10,424 nucleotides of DNA from Acidilobaceae archaeon UBA158 (GTDB taxonomy: Archaea > Thermoproteota > Thermoprotei_A > Sulfolobales > Acidilobaceae), in assembly GCA_002506595.1 (NCBI GenBank), contig DAXV01000008.1, positions 20,356 to 30,779 on the forward strand, written 5' to 3'. The notes below the pieces were generated by a model, which saw only the letters and a list, made by a program, of their open reading frames with translations, made no database searches and was not told the DNA's origin. The translations under genes and the position numbers were made by a program. Below are positions 1-6,179 of the stretch, in pieces; position 1 is the stretch's first letter, and each line of letters begins with the position of its first letter.

Positions 1-18
1 TATATAGAATTTTATTAG

Positions 19-27
19 TTTATAATA
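19..27 (+). promoter_or_regulatory. Probable TATA box of the KaiC-family gene
   Basis: The TTTATAATA stretch is a TATA-like element. A start site about 26 bp downstream, near 49, would leave a short leader that still holds the strong ribosome-binding site at 62-69. A second AT-rich element at 41-50 would start transcription inside or after that site, so it is less likely. Position and motif only. Confidence 0.35.
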
Positions 28-61
28 GATTTAACTTTCAATTTAAATTAATATATTTAAT

Positions 62-69
62 GGAGGTGA
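62..69 (+). promoter_or_regulatory. Strong Shine-Dalgarno deciding the KaiC-family start
   Basis: GGAGGTGA is a full match to the complement of the archaeal 16S rRNA 3' end. It ends 5 nt before the ATG at 75. It lies inside an upstream in-frame ATG (60), so the ATG at 75 is the likely start. Confidence 0.8.
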
Positions 70-74
70 TTAAA

Positions 75-863
75 ATGAGCCTAGTTAAAATTGAAAGATT
101 AACAACCGGAGTAAAAGGCTTCGATAAATTAATATCCGGCGGGATACCTAGGGGATTTTTTGTTGCTGTCGTTGGAGAGCCTGGAACAGGTAAAACTATT
201 TTTGGAATACATTACGCATGGCAAGGAGTTAAAGAGAATGATAAAATAATATATGTTACAACAGAAGAGAGCAGGGAAAGTATAATAAGGCAAGCAAAGA
301 TGTTTGGAATGGACCTTGATGAAGCTATGGACAATAATAAAATGGTAATTATTGATGCCCTTATGAAAAATACAAATGATGAATGGACTCTTAATGAAAC
401 TGATATAGATGAATTGGTTAAAAAAATTATAGATGCAAAAAAGAAATTAGGTTATGGCCGTGCAAGGTTGGTCATTGATAGTATGTCAACTTTTTGGTTA
501 GACAAGCCTGCTATGGCAAGAATTTATAGTTATAATATAAAACGAGTACTTTATAAGTGGGACTTTACTGCATTGCTAACAAGTCAATATGCAATAACTA
601 CATCAAGTGCTTTTGGCTGGGGAGTTGAGCATGTAGCAGATGGAATAATTAGATTCGGAAGAAGAATAACTGGAGGAGAGCTAAAAAGATATGTTTTGGT
701 TGAAAAGATGAGACAGACTCCACATGATTTAAGAGTTCATTATATTACTATTGAGGATAGGGTTGGTATGAAGATAGAGGAAGCTACAGAATTAAGACAA
801 GAAGATATCTCTATGCCAGAAAAACTGAAAAAACAATTAAAGGATCGGAATGATTATAGTTAA
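75..863 (+). CDS. KaiC/RadA-like RecA-superfamily ATPase, single domain
   Basis: A protein of 262 residues from the ATG at 75; an in-frame ATG at 60 would add five residues but lies upstream of the Shine-Dalgarno. Numbered from the longer form, it has the Walker A motif GEPGTGKT at 39-46, the paired acidic residues of KaiC proteins in TTEES at 67-71 (E69, E70), Walker B RLVIDS at 136-141, and the late KaiC signature EHVADGIIRF near 190-199. There is one RecA-type domain, where cyanobacterial KaiC has two, and a charged Lys-rich tail. Archaeal single-domain KaiC proteins are ATP-binding proteins, some with kinase or signalling roles; the substrate cannot be inferred here. It is monocistronic and convergent with the flippase gene, with no kaiA or kaiB nearby, so a circadian role is not implied. 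Confidence 0.9.
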   Translation: MSLVKIERLTTGVKGFDKLISGGIPRGFFVAVVGEPGTGKTIFGIHYAWQGVKENDKIIYVTTEESRESIIRQAKMFGMDLDEAMDNNKMVIIDALMKNTNDEWTLNETDIDELVKKIIDAKKKLGYGRARLVIDSMSTFWLDKPAMARIYSYNIKRVLYKWDFTALLTSQYAITTSSAFGWGVEHVADGIIRFGRRITGGELKRYVLVEKMRQTPHDLRVHYITIEDRVGMKIEEATELRQEDISMPEKLKKQLKDRNDYS

Positions 864-884
864 TGATCTTATGATCTCTAAATA

Positions 885-904
885 AAAATTTTCAATTGAA
901 AAAT
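885..904. terminator. Palindrome between convergent genes, possible bidirectional terminator
   Basis: Positions 889-902 form a perfect 14-nt palindrome (TTTTCAA followed by TTGAAAA), flanked by A- and T-runs, in the 41-bp gap between the stop codons at 863 and 905. Each strand reads a short hairpin followed by T-rich sequence. Archaeal termination depends mainly on T-runs, so the hairpin may be incidental. Confidence 0.35.
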
Positions 905-2422
905 TTAATGTTTTGAGAAATTTTTGAAATAGCGCTTTATGAATAAATTTAAGTTTCTTCTTATACCTTTATCTAACGCAATTAAAATGCCATAAAATAT
1001 GATAGCCTCAATTATACCAGGTATTGCTAAATTCTTAATATCAATTAATAATCTATTTGAAGGTGGTCCAATAGGCTTTATGAAATAAGATAAGGTCAAA
1101 GATATTGATATATACAATATTATTTTTGGCATTAATTGCGTAATAAAGCTTTTATTTACATTTTTTGGAATGAAGAAATGGGATGTAATTAAAGCTGATA
1201 GCAAATATCTTATTAAATATACCGTTGACCAGATTATTAAAATAAATTGAATAGGCATTTCTCTAAAAATAAAGAATATTAATGTAATTAAAGCTAAATA
1301 AATTAATGATGGTAATACGCCTAATAGATTCATTTTAGTAAATTTATTAGCAGCTTTTATTCCACTTTCCTTAATATTTCCTGATGCTATTTGAGAAATA
1401 CCGTTATTTATTATTTCAATGATTGCCGTTATTAGAAATATTGAAACTGCAAAAGATGCCCATGAATATATTGGATTATAAATATAAACAACATATACTG
1501 GATACATCATTCCATAAGTTAAAAAAGGGATAACCAATGCAAGCGAAATTTCTAAATTTCTCAAAGCTGTTCTAAAGTCACTTGTTCTTAAAACATATGA
1601 ATGTAAATATCTTAATCCTACATTAGTAGAATCTCTTAGCAATGTAGAAACAGATGAGACAATAAAGAAGGCAGCTACTATTAATGAACCTATTAAAGGA
1701 TATGCTATTATGGCATCTAGTGAAGGCAATAAACCAAAAGCTACACTCACAGCCGTTGCATGAGAACCAAGAAACCATTCCTTTAATGTTTTTTTAACTT
1801 TCTTGCTATCATCCTTTGAAATCCTATCTTTTAGCCAAATTATTCCAATTGTAGAACTAAGAATAAAAGAAGCTAATGTTGACAAAAAGGCCAATGTTAA
1901 TGAATTTGATATGATATATAATACAATAAAAATTAAAATACTATAAGAGGATCTATAAATTAACTCTAATAAAGAAAGTCTTACAGGTCTAACAGCATCT
2001 ATTGCTGTTCTTATAGTATAATAAAACGATTGAAAACCTATTGATAAGGTTGCTATAATTAACAGTAATGTACTTGGTTTAGCGTAAACGAATATTAATA
2101 TAGAACCTACTATTAATGTAAAAACTAACTGAATTAGTGCGAATGCAATACTTGCTATATAAGATCCTCTTTGGTTTTCTACCAAATATCTATAAATCCA
2201 TAAGCTAGTTAGACTTAAAGGAATTGTTGCATATTGTATTATTCTTTTTGTTGCTAATTGGTAAATTGCATAATCTGTAGGAGCAAGTTTTCTTGCTAAA
2301 GCAATTGTGGCTATAAGGTTTATAAGGATAGATAAAAAATACAGAACAGTTCTAGATGTAGATATTCTAATTGCCTCAAGTCTTTCTGATGTATTTTCTG
2401 TTGATTTCAATTCATATTCCAA
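905..2422 (-). CDS. Flippase-like multi-span membrane protein (MOP/Wzx, polysaccharide-biosynthesis type)
   Basis: A protein of 505 residues made almost wholly of hydrophobic segments, about 12-14 helices (for example near residues 25-44, 92-113, 118-134, 158-192, 226-262, 292-315, 320-338, 366-386, 391-414, 432-448 and 464-484). The N-terminal pattern, a short charged tail, a first long helix, then ALARKLAPTDYAIYQLA, matches the Wzx/MATE-like flippases, where this region reads roughly 'ARxLGPxxYGxxxLA'. Members move lipid-linked sugars or other amphiphiles across the membrane; a role in N-glycan or surface-glycan assembly is inference. The start is TTG, with GGGG at 2430-2433 as ribosome-binding site, 7 nt away and overlapping the stop codon of the upstream gene; no other start is near. 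No glycosyltransferase is adjacent, so the substrate is unknown. Confidence 0.8.
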   Translation of the reverse strand: MEYELKSTENTSERLEAIRISTSRTVLYFLSILINLIATIALARKLAPTDYAIYQLATKRIIQYATIPLSLTSLWIYRYLVENQRGSYIASIAFALIQLVFTLIVGSILIFVYAKPSTLLLIIATLSIGFQSFYYTIRTAIDAVRPVRLSLLELIYRSSYSILIFIVLYIISNSLTLAFLSTLASFILSSTIGIIWLKDRISKDDSKKVKKTLKEWFLGSHATAVSVAFGLLPSLDAIIAYPLIGSLIVAAFFIVSSVSTLLRDSTNVGLRYLHSYVLRTSDFRTALRNLEISLALVIPFLTYGMMYPVYVVYIYNPIYSWASFAVSIFLITAIIEIINNGISQIASGNIKESGIKAANKFTKMNLLGVLPSLIYLALITLIFFIFREMPIQFILIIWSTVYLIRYLLSALITSHFFIPKNVNKSFITQLMPKIILYISISLTLSYFIKPIGPPSNRLLIDIKNLAIPGIIEAIIFYGILIALDKGIRRNLNLFIKRYFKNFSKH

Positions 2423-2432
2423 TAAAATTCCC

Positions 2433-3629
2433 CTATTTTATGAATTGTAATTGAGATAAGACATATTTCCTAATATCCTCTAAACTCGGTAGTTTTTCAA
2501 CTAAGTTTCCATTGCTTAAATAAAGCTTCATCAAGTTAACTGGTTTATCATTTTTATCTGTGCATGTTGGAATCTCATTGTCATTCCAATATTTTATGTA
2601 ATATTCTAGGGGCTTACAAGAATACACATTCTTTGCTCCAGGTAGTTTACCTCTTTTTGTATAAGGTTCCCAACCATTACCTCTATTTATTTCAACTATG
2701 TCCATGCTTAAATCAACGCTAGGGGCTGTTGCTATAGAAGTTCCTATACCAAAGCCATCTACTAAATCTTTTAGATTTGGTATGCTATTTTCATCAAGCC
2801 CTCCACTTACTATTATCTTAACATGCTTGAATCCATTAAGATCTAATGTCCATCTTATTTCTTCTACAATATCCCTCATGTTTCCCCTTCTACTTGCAGG
2901 TGTATCAAGTCTAATTCCCCATAATTTATCTCCTAAAAGTTGCGCTGCCATAAGGGCCTCATTTCTTTCATCATCGAGAGTATCTGTTAATGCAACTATA
3001 TTGATCTTACCCTCATATACTTTAGCAAACCATTTCCAAGCCTCTTTTTGATCCCCAAAAACTAGAATTAGGGCATGAGGCATAGTGCCTTGGGGAGTTA
3101 AGCCAAGATATTTTTCAGACAAAACACCACTTATGGAATCTGCACCACCAATAAATGCTGCCCTATCAGCTGCAGGAAAAACTGCTGGATGTAAAGCTCT
3201 TATTCCAAAAAATAGCAATAATTTATCTCCTATCACTTTTTTTAAACTTGCAGTTTTTGTTGCAATGCTTGATGAGAATCTTAATAAACCAAGTAAAGGA
3301 GCTTCTAATAATGCAAAATCTATATATTTACCTTCAACAATCATTAAAGGCATTTTTCTGGTAAATAATGTTCCTTCAGGAATTGAATAAAGATTAAATG
3401 GTTTGCCTTTTAGCAATGCGATTGCTTCTTCTAAGCCTGCATATACAGCCCAATTTCTGCCTTCAGGAGGATTACCATATAAATGGACTTCCATCCTTAC
3501 CTTTACATCAGCTAATCCTGCCTTTTCTAAAACTTCTTTTGTTCTTTTAAAATAAATATCAGTTGCCTCTCCGTTTAGAATTTCATCTAGGCTTGCCATA
3601 TATATCCTAGGTTCTTTATTTTCGTTCAT
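2433..3629 (-). CDS. Nicotinate phosphoribosyltransferase family (NAD salvage)
   Basis: A protein of 398 residues, similar in length and motif order to the archaeal NAPRTase exemplified by Thermoplasma Ta1145. These enzymes join nicotinate to PRPP, with ATP, to give nicotinate mononucleotide. Visible motifs are FSSSIATKTA (118-127), FGIRALHP (141-148), GGADSISGV (161-169), GTMPHAL (181-187), the sugar-phosphate-side segments IRLDTPASRRG (239-249) and IIVSGGLDE (272-280), and DGFGIGTSI (291-299). The Thermoplasma enzyme has a C-terminal four-cysteine zinc-knuckle-like region; here only C338 and C356 remain. The start is ATG, with GGGGGT at 3636-3641 six nt upstream. The flippase follows 10 bp later, apparently co-transcribed. 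The related nicotinamide and quinolinate enzymes are less likely given the motifs. Confidence 0.9.
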   Translation of the reverse strand: MNENKEPRIYMASLDEILNGEATDIYFKRTKEVLEKAGLADVKVRMEVHLYGNPPEGRNWAVYAGLEEAIALLKGKPFNLYSIPEGTLFTRKMPLMIVEGKYIDFALLEAPLLGLLRFSSSIATKTASLKKVIGDKLLLFFGIRALHPAVFPAADRAAFIGGADSISGVLSEKYLGLTPQGTMPHALILVFGDQKEAWKWFAKVYEGKINIVALTDTLDDERNEALMAAQLLGDKLWGIRLDTPASRRGNMRDIVEEIRWTLDLNGFKHVKIIVSGGLDENSIPNLKDLVDGFGIGTSIATAPSVDLSMDIVEINRGNGWEPYTKRGKLPGAKNVYSCKPLEYYIKYWNDNEIPTCTDKNDKPVNLMKLYLSNGNLVEKLPSLEDIRKYVLSQLQFIK

Positions 3630-3666
3630 AATTCTACCCCCTAATTTTAAAATATTAAAAAAGTAA

Positions 3667-3672
3667 TTTAAA
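3667..3672 (-). promoter_or_regulatory. Probable TATA box of the NAPRTase-flippase operon
   Basis: On the minus strand GACTTTAAATTAC holds a TTTAAA core. A start about 26 bp downstream, near 3643, would give a leader of roughly 14 nt that just includes the GGGGGT ribosome-binding site at 3636-3641. A second candidate, TTATAAAAAGG around 3700-3710, would give a leader of about 50 nt. Confidence 0.4.
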
Positions 3673-3714
3673 GTCTCTTATTTTATTATTTAATTAAGAC
3701 CACCTTTTTATAAT

Positions 3715-3766
3715 AAATGGAAAGACTTTCATTTACATAATAAAATATTTGATTAATTAAATATTT
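3715..3766. repeat. Two adjacent AT-rich dyads upstream of the NAPRTase promoter
   Basis: Positions 3715-3734 form an inverted repeat with one unpaired G (AAAT-G-GAAAG / CTTTC-ATTT around a central A). Positions 3743-3766 form a second dyad: AAATATTT, eight bases centred on ATTAAT, then AAATATTT again, matching its own reverse complement at 22 of 24 positions. Both lie in the 182-bp gap between two minus-strand genes. They could be regulator sites or simply AT-rich sequence. Confidence 0.3.
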
Positions 3767-3811
3767 CATTTTATTATAAAATTTTTATAAAATTATATCA
3801 TAAATATTAAT

Positions 3812-4099
3812 TTAATACATCATATCTATCGTATTTAACCACCACTCTATTTCTTCTTTAGACATTTTTTTATGATAATTTATGCCTTCAATTTCTGCAT
3901 CAATTACTTCTATTTCATCGTCTTTATTTCTTCTCAGCGTTATATGCATATTTCTTCCTGAATCAGAAACATCATCAGATTCTGCAGCTTCTTGAATTGA
4001 AGGAGTGTTAAAGAAAATTTCTATTATATTTTCTTCCTCTTTATACGAATAGGCAGGGTTGTTTTCAATGAATTTTATTAATTTCTCATATTTTATCAT
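3812..4099 (-). CDS. Small acidic protein of unknown function
   Basis: A protein of 95 residues that I do not recognise. It is strongly acidic in the middle (residues about 35-72 carry many Asp and Glu) and has no membrane segment, cysteine or nucleotide-binding motif. The pattern suggests a small alpha/beta fold: a helix at 1-13, a strand near 25-31, a strand HITLRR (52-57), a strand EIEVIDAEIEGI (62-73), then a helix around MSKEEIEWWLNTID (79-92) with a tandem Trp pair. Translation is well supported: GGAGGA at 4106-4111 ends 6 nt before the ATG, and a TTATAAATA box lies at 4139-4147. It is transcribed alone, divergent from the PDCD5-eL39-eL31-aIF6 operon, with AT-rich spacers on both sides. 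A real gene, but no function can be assigned. Confidence 0.75.
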   Translation of the reverse strand: MIKYEKLIKFIENNPAYSYKEEENIIEIFFNTPSIQEAAESDDVSDSGRNMHITLRRNKDDEIEVIDAEIEGINYHKKMSKEEIEWWLNTIDMMY

Positions 4100-4138
4100 G
4101 GTTAATCCTCCATTATATTTAATTGTAAACTGGGTTTA

Positions 4139-4147
4139 TATTTATAA
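4139..4147 (-). promoter_or_regulatory. TATA box of the 95-codon acidic gene
   Basis: The minus strand reads CTTATAAATATAAACC, a near-ideal archaeal TATA box. A start near 4117 would leave a leader of about 17 nt containing the GGAGGA ribosome-binding site at 4106-4111, good geometry for a dedicated promoter. Confidence 0.55.
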
Positions 4148-4236
4148 GTTAGAGCAATTATTTCAATAATTTTATTTTTATATTAAATTTGATTTAATAA
4201 TTCTTGTATTTATCTAAAATAAAACAATAAAAACAA

Positions 4237-4245
4237 TTTATAAAT
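4237..4245 (+). promoter_or_regulatory. Candidate TATA box of the PDCD5-eL39-eL31-aIF6 operon
   Basis: TTTATAAAT is the best TATA-like element upstream of the operon. It predicts a start near 4267 and an unusually long leader of about 75 nt. The leader would contain the hairpin at 4285-4307. A weaker element (TTTTTAAC near 4314) would instead give a nearly leaderless transcript. Confidence 0.4.
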
Positions 4246-4284
4246 TAGTTTTTGATGCGGAGAGTTCTGGCCATTTATTTATGA

Positions 4285-4307
4285 TGATAAACAAAAATTG
4301 TTTATTA
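4285..4307 (+). other. Hairpin in the putative 5' leader of the ribosomal-protein operon
   Basis: ATAAACAA (4287-4294) and TTGTTTAT (4298-4305) are perfect complements around an AAA loop. As RNA the stem can grow to 10 pairs through G-U and U-A pairs at 4285-4286 and 4306-4307. Two GGCC tetramers at 4269-4272 and 4308-4311 could add an outer helix. It lies about 35 nt before the first start codon. Confidence 0.4.
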
Positions 4308-4341
4308 GGCCTATTTTTAACTAATAACTGTGGTGAGATGT

Positions 4342-4704
4342 TTGAGCGATAGTTATAGCGATTACAATGATGATGATGAATTAGAAGAAATAAAGCAAAG
4401 AAGATTGCTGGAATTAAGAAAAAGGCTTGAAGAAGAACAAAGAAGAAAAAAGATTGAAGAAGAACAAGAAGCACAAAAACTTGCCATATTAAGGGCAATA
4501 ATGGAACCCGAGGCATTAGATAGATTAAATAACTTAAAATTAGTAAAACCAGATTTAGCAAACATTGCAGAGGAAACTATAATTAGATTAGTTCAAATGG
4601 GAAGATTAAGCACGCCAGTAACTGATGATATAGTAAAAAATATATTAATAGAATTAGATAACAGATCTAGAAAGGAGTACGAGTTTAAATTCAAGTGGAA
4701 GTGA
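4342..4704 (+). CDS. PDCD5/TFAR19-family DNA-binding protein
   Basis: A protein of 120 residues from the TTG at 4342. Residues about 12-50 form a charged Glu/Lys/Arg-rich helix or coiled coil (ELEEIKQRRLLELRKRLEEE), followed by the conserved three-helix core of the family: AILRAIMEPEALDRLNNLKLV (48-68), PDLANIAEETIIRLVQMGRL (70-89), and TDDIVKNILIEL (94-105). Archaeal members are small basic-acidic nucleic-acid-associated proteins of uncertain role, related to human PDCD5. Start choice: GGTGA at 4332-4336 ends 5 nt before TTG 4342, the same geometry as other genes here, whereas the in-frame GTG codons at 4330 and 4333 overlap that site; the ATG at 4338 is out of frame. The gene heads the widely conserved archaeal cluster with eL39, eL31 and aIF6, six bases before eL39. 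Confidence 0.9.
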   Translation: MSDSYSDYNDDDELEEIKQRRLLELRKRLEEEQRRKKIEEEQEAQKLAILRAIMEPEALDRLNNLKLVKPDLANIAEETIIRLVQMGRLSTPVTDDIVKNILIELDNRSRKEYEFKFKWK

Positions 4705-4710
4705 GAAGCT

Positions 4711-4866
4711 ATGGCTAGAAATAAACATTTAGCTAGAAAATTAAGATTAGCTAAGGCAGGAAAAAGCAACGCATCAGTACCTGTATGGGTAGTTATAAAG
4801 ACTGTTAGGAAATTTACAAGGAATCCAAAAACTAGAAATTGGAGAACATCTAAATTAAAGGTTTAA
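4711..4866 (+). CDS. rpl39e: 50S ribosomal protein eL39
   Basis: A very basic protein of 51 residues, the usual length for eL39. It carries the family pattern: the Arg/Lys-rich N-terminus MARNKHLARKLRLAKA, the SVPVWVVIKT segment (residues 22-31), and the C-terminal RNPKTRNWRTSKLK (37-50). eL39 lies in the wall of the peptide exit tunnel of the large subunit. The ATG follows the PDCD5-family stop codon by six bases; the ribosome-binding site is the weak GTGA that overlaps that stop. It is short and easily missed, but the motif match and its place between PDCD5 and eL31 leave little doubt. Confidence 0.96.
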   Translation: MARNKHLARKLRLAKAGKSNASVPVWVVIKTVRKFTRNPKTRNWRTSKLKV

Positions 4867-4879
4867 GGGGGATTAAATT

Positions 4880-5209
4880 ATGGAAGTAGGAGAAGCATTT
4901 GTATATGTTGTTCCATTAAAAAGGATATATTTTGGTAGAAGAAGTAATAGAGCAAAGAGGGCTATAGATTATATAAGAAAATTTGTGTCAAGACATGCAA
5001 AAATAAATCCAGAAGATGTAGTAATCATGGATGATGTGAATTCTTATATATGGGCAAACAGCATAGAAAAACCTCCAAGAAGAGTAAAAATAATAGTTGA
5101 GATGAAAGAATTCAAACCAGAGGAAGGAGAATCATATAAGAAAGTTCTTGTAAGGTTAGCAGGAGAAAAAGTAAGAGTAGGTAAATATGAGATAAAAAAC
5201 AAACAATAA
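4880..5209 (+). CDS. rpl31e: 50S ribosomal protein eL31
   Basis: A protein of 109 residues. Diagnostic segments are YVVPLKRIYFGRRSNRAKRAIDYIRKF (residues 9-35, inner part), then VNSYIWANSIEKPPRRVKI (52-70), corresponding to the conserved 'IW..GIEKPPRR' stretch, and a short C-terminal strand region ending around VRVGKYEIKN. It is a large-subunit protein near the exit tunnel. The C-terminus runs somewhat past the minimal archaeal form. The ATG is preceded by GGGGGAT at 4867-4873, and the gene sits 13 bp after the eL39 stop codon, in the same operon. Confidence 0.97.
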   Translation: MEVGEAFVYVVPLKRIYFGRRSNRAKRAIDYIRKFVSRHAKINPEDVVIMDDVNSYIWANSIEKPPRRVKIIVEMKEFKPEEGESYKKVLVRLAGEKVRVGKYEIKNKQ

Positions 5210-5223
5210 ATAGGTGAATTTTT

Positions 5224-5898
5224 TTGTCTTTCGAAGTAATAAAAATGTCAATTTTTGGTAATAGTAATATAGGAGTATATATATATGGAAATGATAAAAT
5301 AACGTTTGTTCCTCAAGGACTTCAGAAAAAAGATTTGGATGAAATTTCTCAAATATTGCAAACAGACATAATAGAAACTTCTTTAGCTAATACAAAGCTT
5401 TTAGGTGTTTTAATGGCAGGAAATAACAATGGAGTAATTGTATCTAGAAGCGCATTAGATGATGAAATTGATATTATAAAGAAATCATTAAAAGATTTAA
5501 ACATATTTATATTGCCAAGTAGAAATAATGCTATTGGCAATTTAATAGTAGCTAATGATAAGGCAGCATTGGTTTATCCATATTTTGAAGATGATGTTAT
5601 AAAACAAATACAAGACAATCTTGGTGTAGAAGTTTTTAGAAGAAGCATAGTAGGTATACCTACAGTTGGAGCAATTATAGCTGTAACTAATGTTGGTGGC
5701 TTAGTTCATCCAGATGTTACAGATGAAGAAATTAAATTTTTAGAAGATATATTTAAGGTTCCTTTCAAGACTGGCACAGTTAATTTTGGTGTATCATTTA
5801 TTAAAACAGGTTTAATAGTAAATACTAAAGGTGCTATAGTAGGGGAAGATACAACAGGACCAGAGATAGCAAGAATACAAATGGTTTTCAGTACATGA
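5224..5898 (+). CDS. eif6: Translation initiation factor aIF6 (50S anti-association factor)
   Basis: A protein of 224 residues, normal for aIF6. The family N-terminus appears as IKMSIFGNSNIGVYIYGNDK (residues 6-25), and the protein continues as five related alpha/beta blocks, for example LANTKLLGVLMAGNNNGVIV (54-73), AIGNLIVANDKAALVYP (102-118), TVGAIIAVTNVGGLVHPDV (147-165) and NFGVSFIKTGLIVNTKGAIVGEDTTGPEI (187-215, inner part), the pseudo-fivefold pattern of eIF6. It binds the 50S subunit and blocks premature joining with 30S. The start is TTG at 5224: GGTGA at 5213-5217 ends 6 nt upstream, and the next ATG (5245) would remove part of the first strand. It is the last gene of the operon; the expected eL20/LX and prefoldin genes do not follow. 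Confidence 0.96.
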   Translation: MSFEVIKMSIFGNSNIGVYIYGNDKITFVPQGLQKKDLDEISQILQTDIIETSLANTKLLGVLMAGNNNGVIVSRSALDDEIDIIKKSLKDLNIFILPSRNNAIGNLIVANDKAALVYPYFEDDVIKQIQDNLGVEVFRRSIVGIPTVGAIIAVTNVGGLVHPDVTDEEIKFLEDIFKVPFKTGTVNFGVSFIKTGLIVNTKGAIVGEDTTGPEIARIQMVFST

Positions 5899-6179
5899 AT
5901 CACTTTTTACCTTTATACAAAGGTAAATTCTTATATAGCTAAGAATTTTGTTTCTTAAAGAAATATAGATTTGCCATTGTCCATAGTCATAATTTTAAAA
6001 TGGTTTTACGATACTTATGCATAATCTTGAGTTTAGAATTGACTAAATAAAAAGTCTAGCGTTAATAAAGAATAAATAAGATAAAATGGTAGTTAATAAT
6101 AAAAGAAAAATCTAATACTGTTTGAAGTTATGTATTTTATTGGACTAATTAAAGAGTTTTAAGGAAAAGGGTGTAAGAT
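5899..6179 (+). other. Non-coding spacer between aIF6 and the PriX-like gene
   Basis: These 281 bp hold no open frame of useful length on either strand. The first 65 bases carry three overlapping inverted repeats. The rest is AT-rich, with an ATTTTAAAAT element near 5992 that could be a TATA box, and no GC-rich island that would mark a stable tRNA-like RNA. I see no convincing C/D box pair and no remnant of eL20. Confidence 0.5.
5906..5963 (+). repeat. Overlapping, mutually exclusive inverted repeats after aIF6
   Basis: Hairpin 1: TTTACCTTT (5906-5914) and AAAGGTAAA (5919-5927), 9 perfect pairs, loop ATAC. Hairpin 2: AAATTCTTA (5925-5933) and TAAGAATTT (5940-5948), 9 perfect pairs, 6-nt loop, sharing 5925-5927 with hairpin 1. 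Hairpin 3: TTTCTT and AAGAAA around one A (5951-5963), whose left arm can also pair with TAAGAA at 5940-5945. T-runs between them suggest termination or mRNA 3'-end formation for the aIF6 operon. Confidence 0.55.

Noticed and set aside
75..863. Circadian clock or phage-defence KaiC module
   Set aside because: There is one domain, no kaiB or kaiA partner, and no defence gene nearby; only an ATPase call is supported.
2698..3390. Plus-strand frames of 69-117 codons
   Set aside because: They are antisense to the well-supported NAPRTase gene and resemble no family.
4248..4330. C/D box small RNA
   Set aside because: ATGATGA at 4281-4287 fits a C box, but no proper CTGA D box lies at the right distance; kept only as part of the leader.
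4238..4561. Hydrophobic 107-codon minus-strand frame
   Set aside because: It lies antisense to the PDCD5-family gene; its Leu/Phe runs are the complement of Glu/Lys-rich coiled-coil codons, and it has no ribosome-binding site.
5349..5903. Two minus-strand frames of 63 and 65 codons
   Set aside because: They are shadows of aIF6 with no signals of their own.
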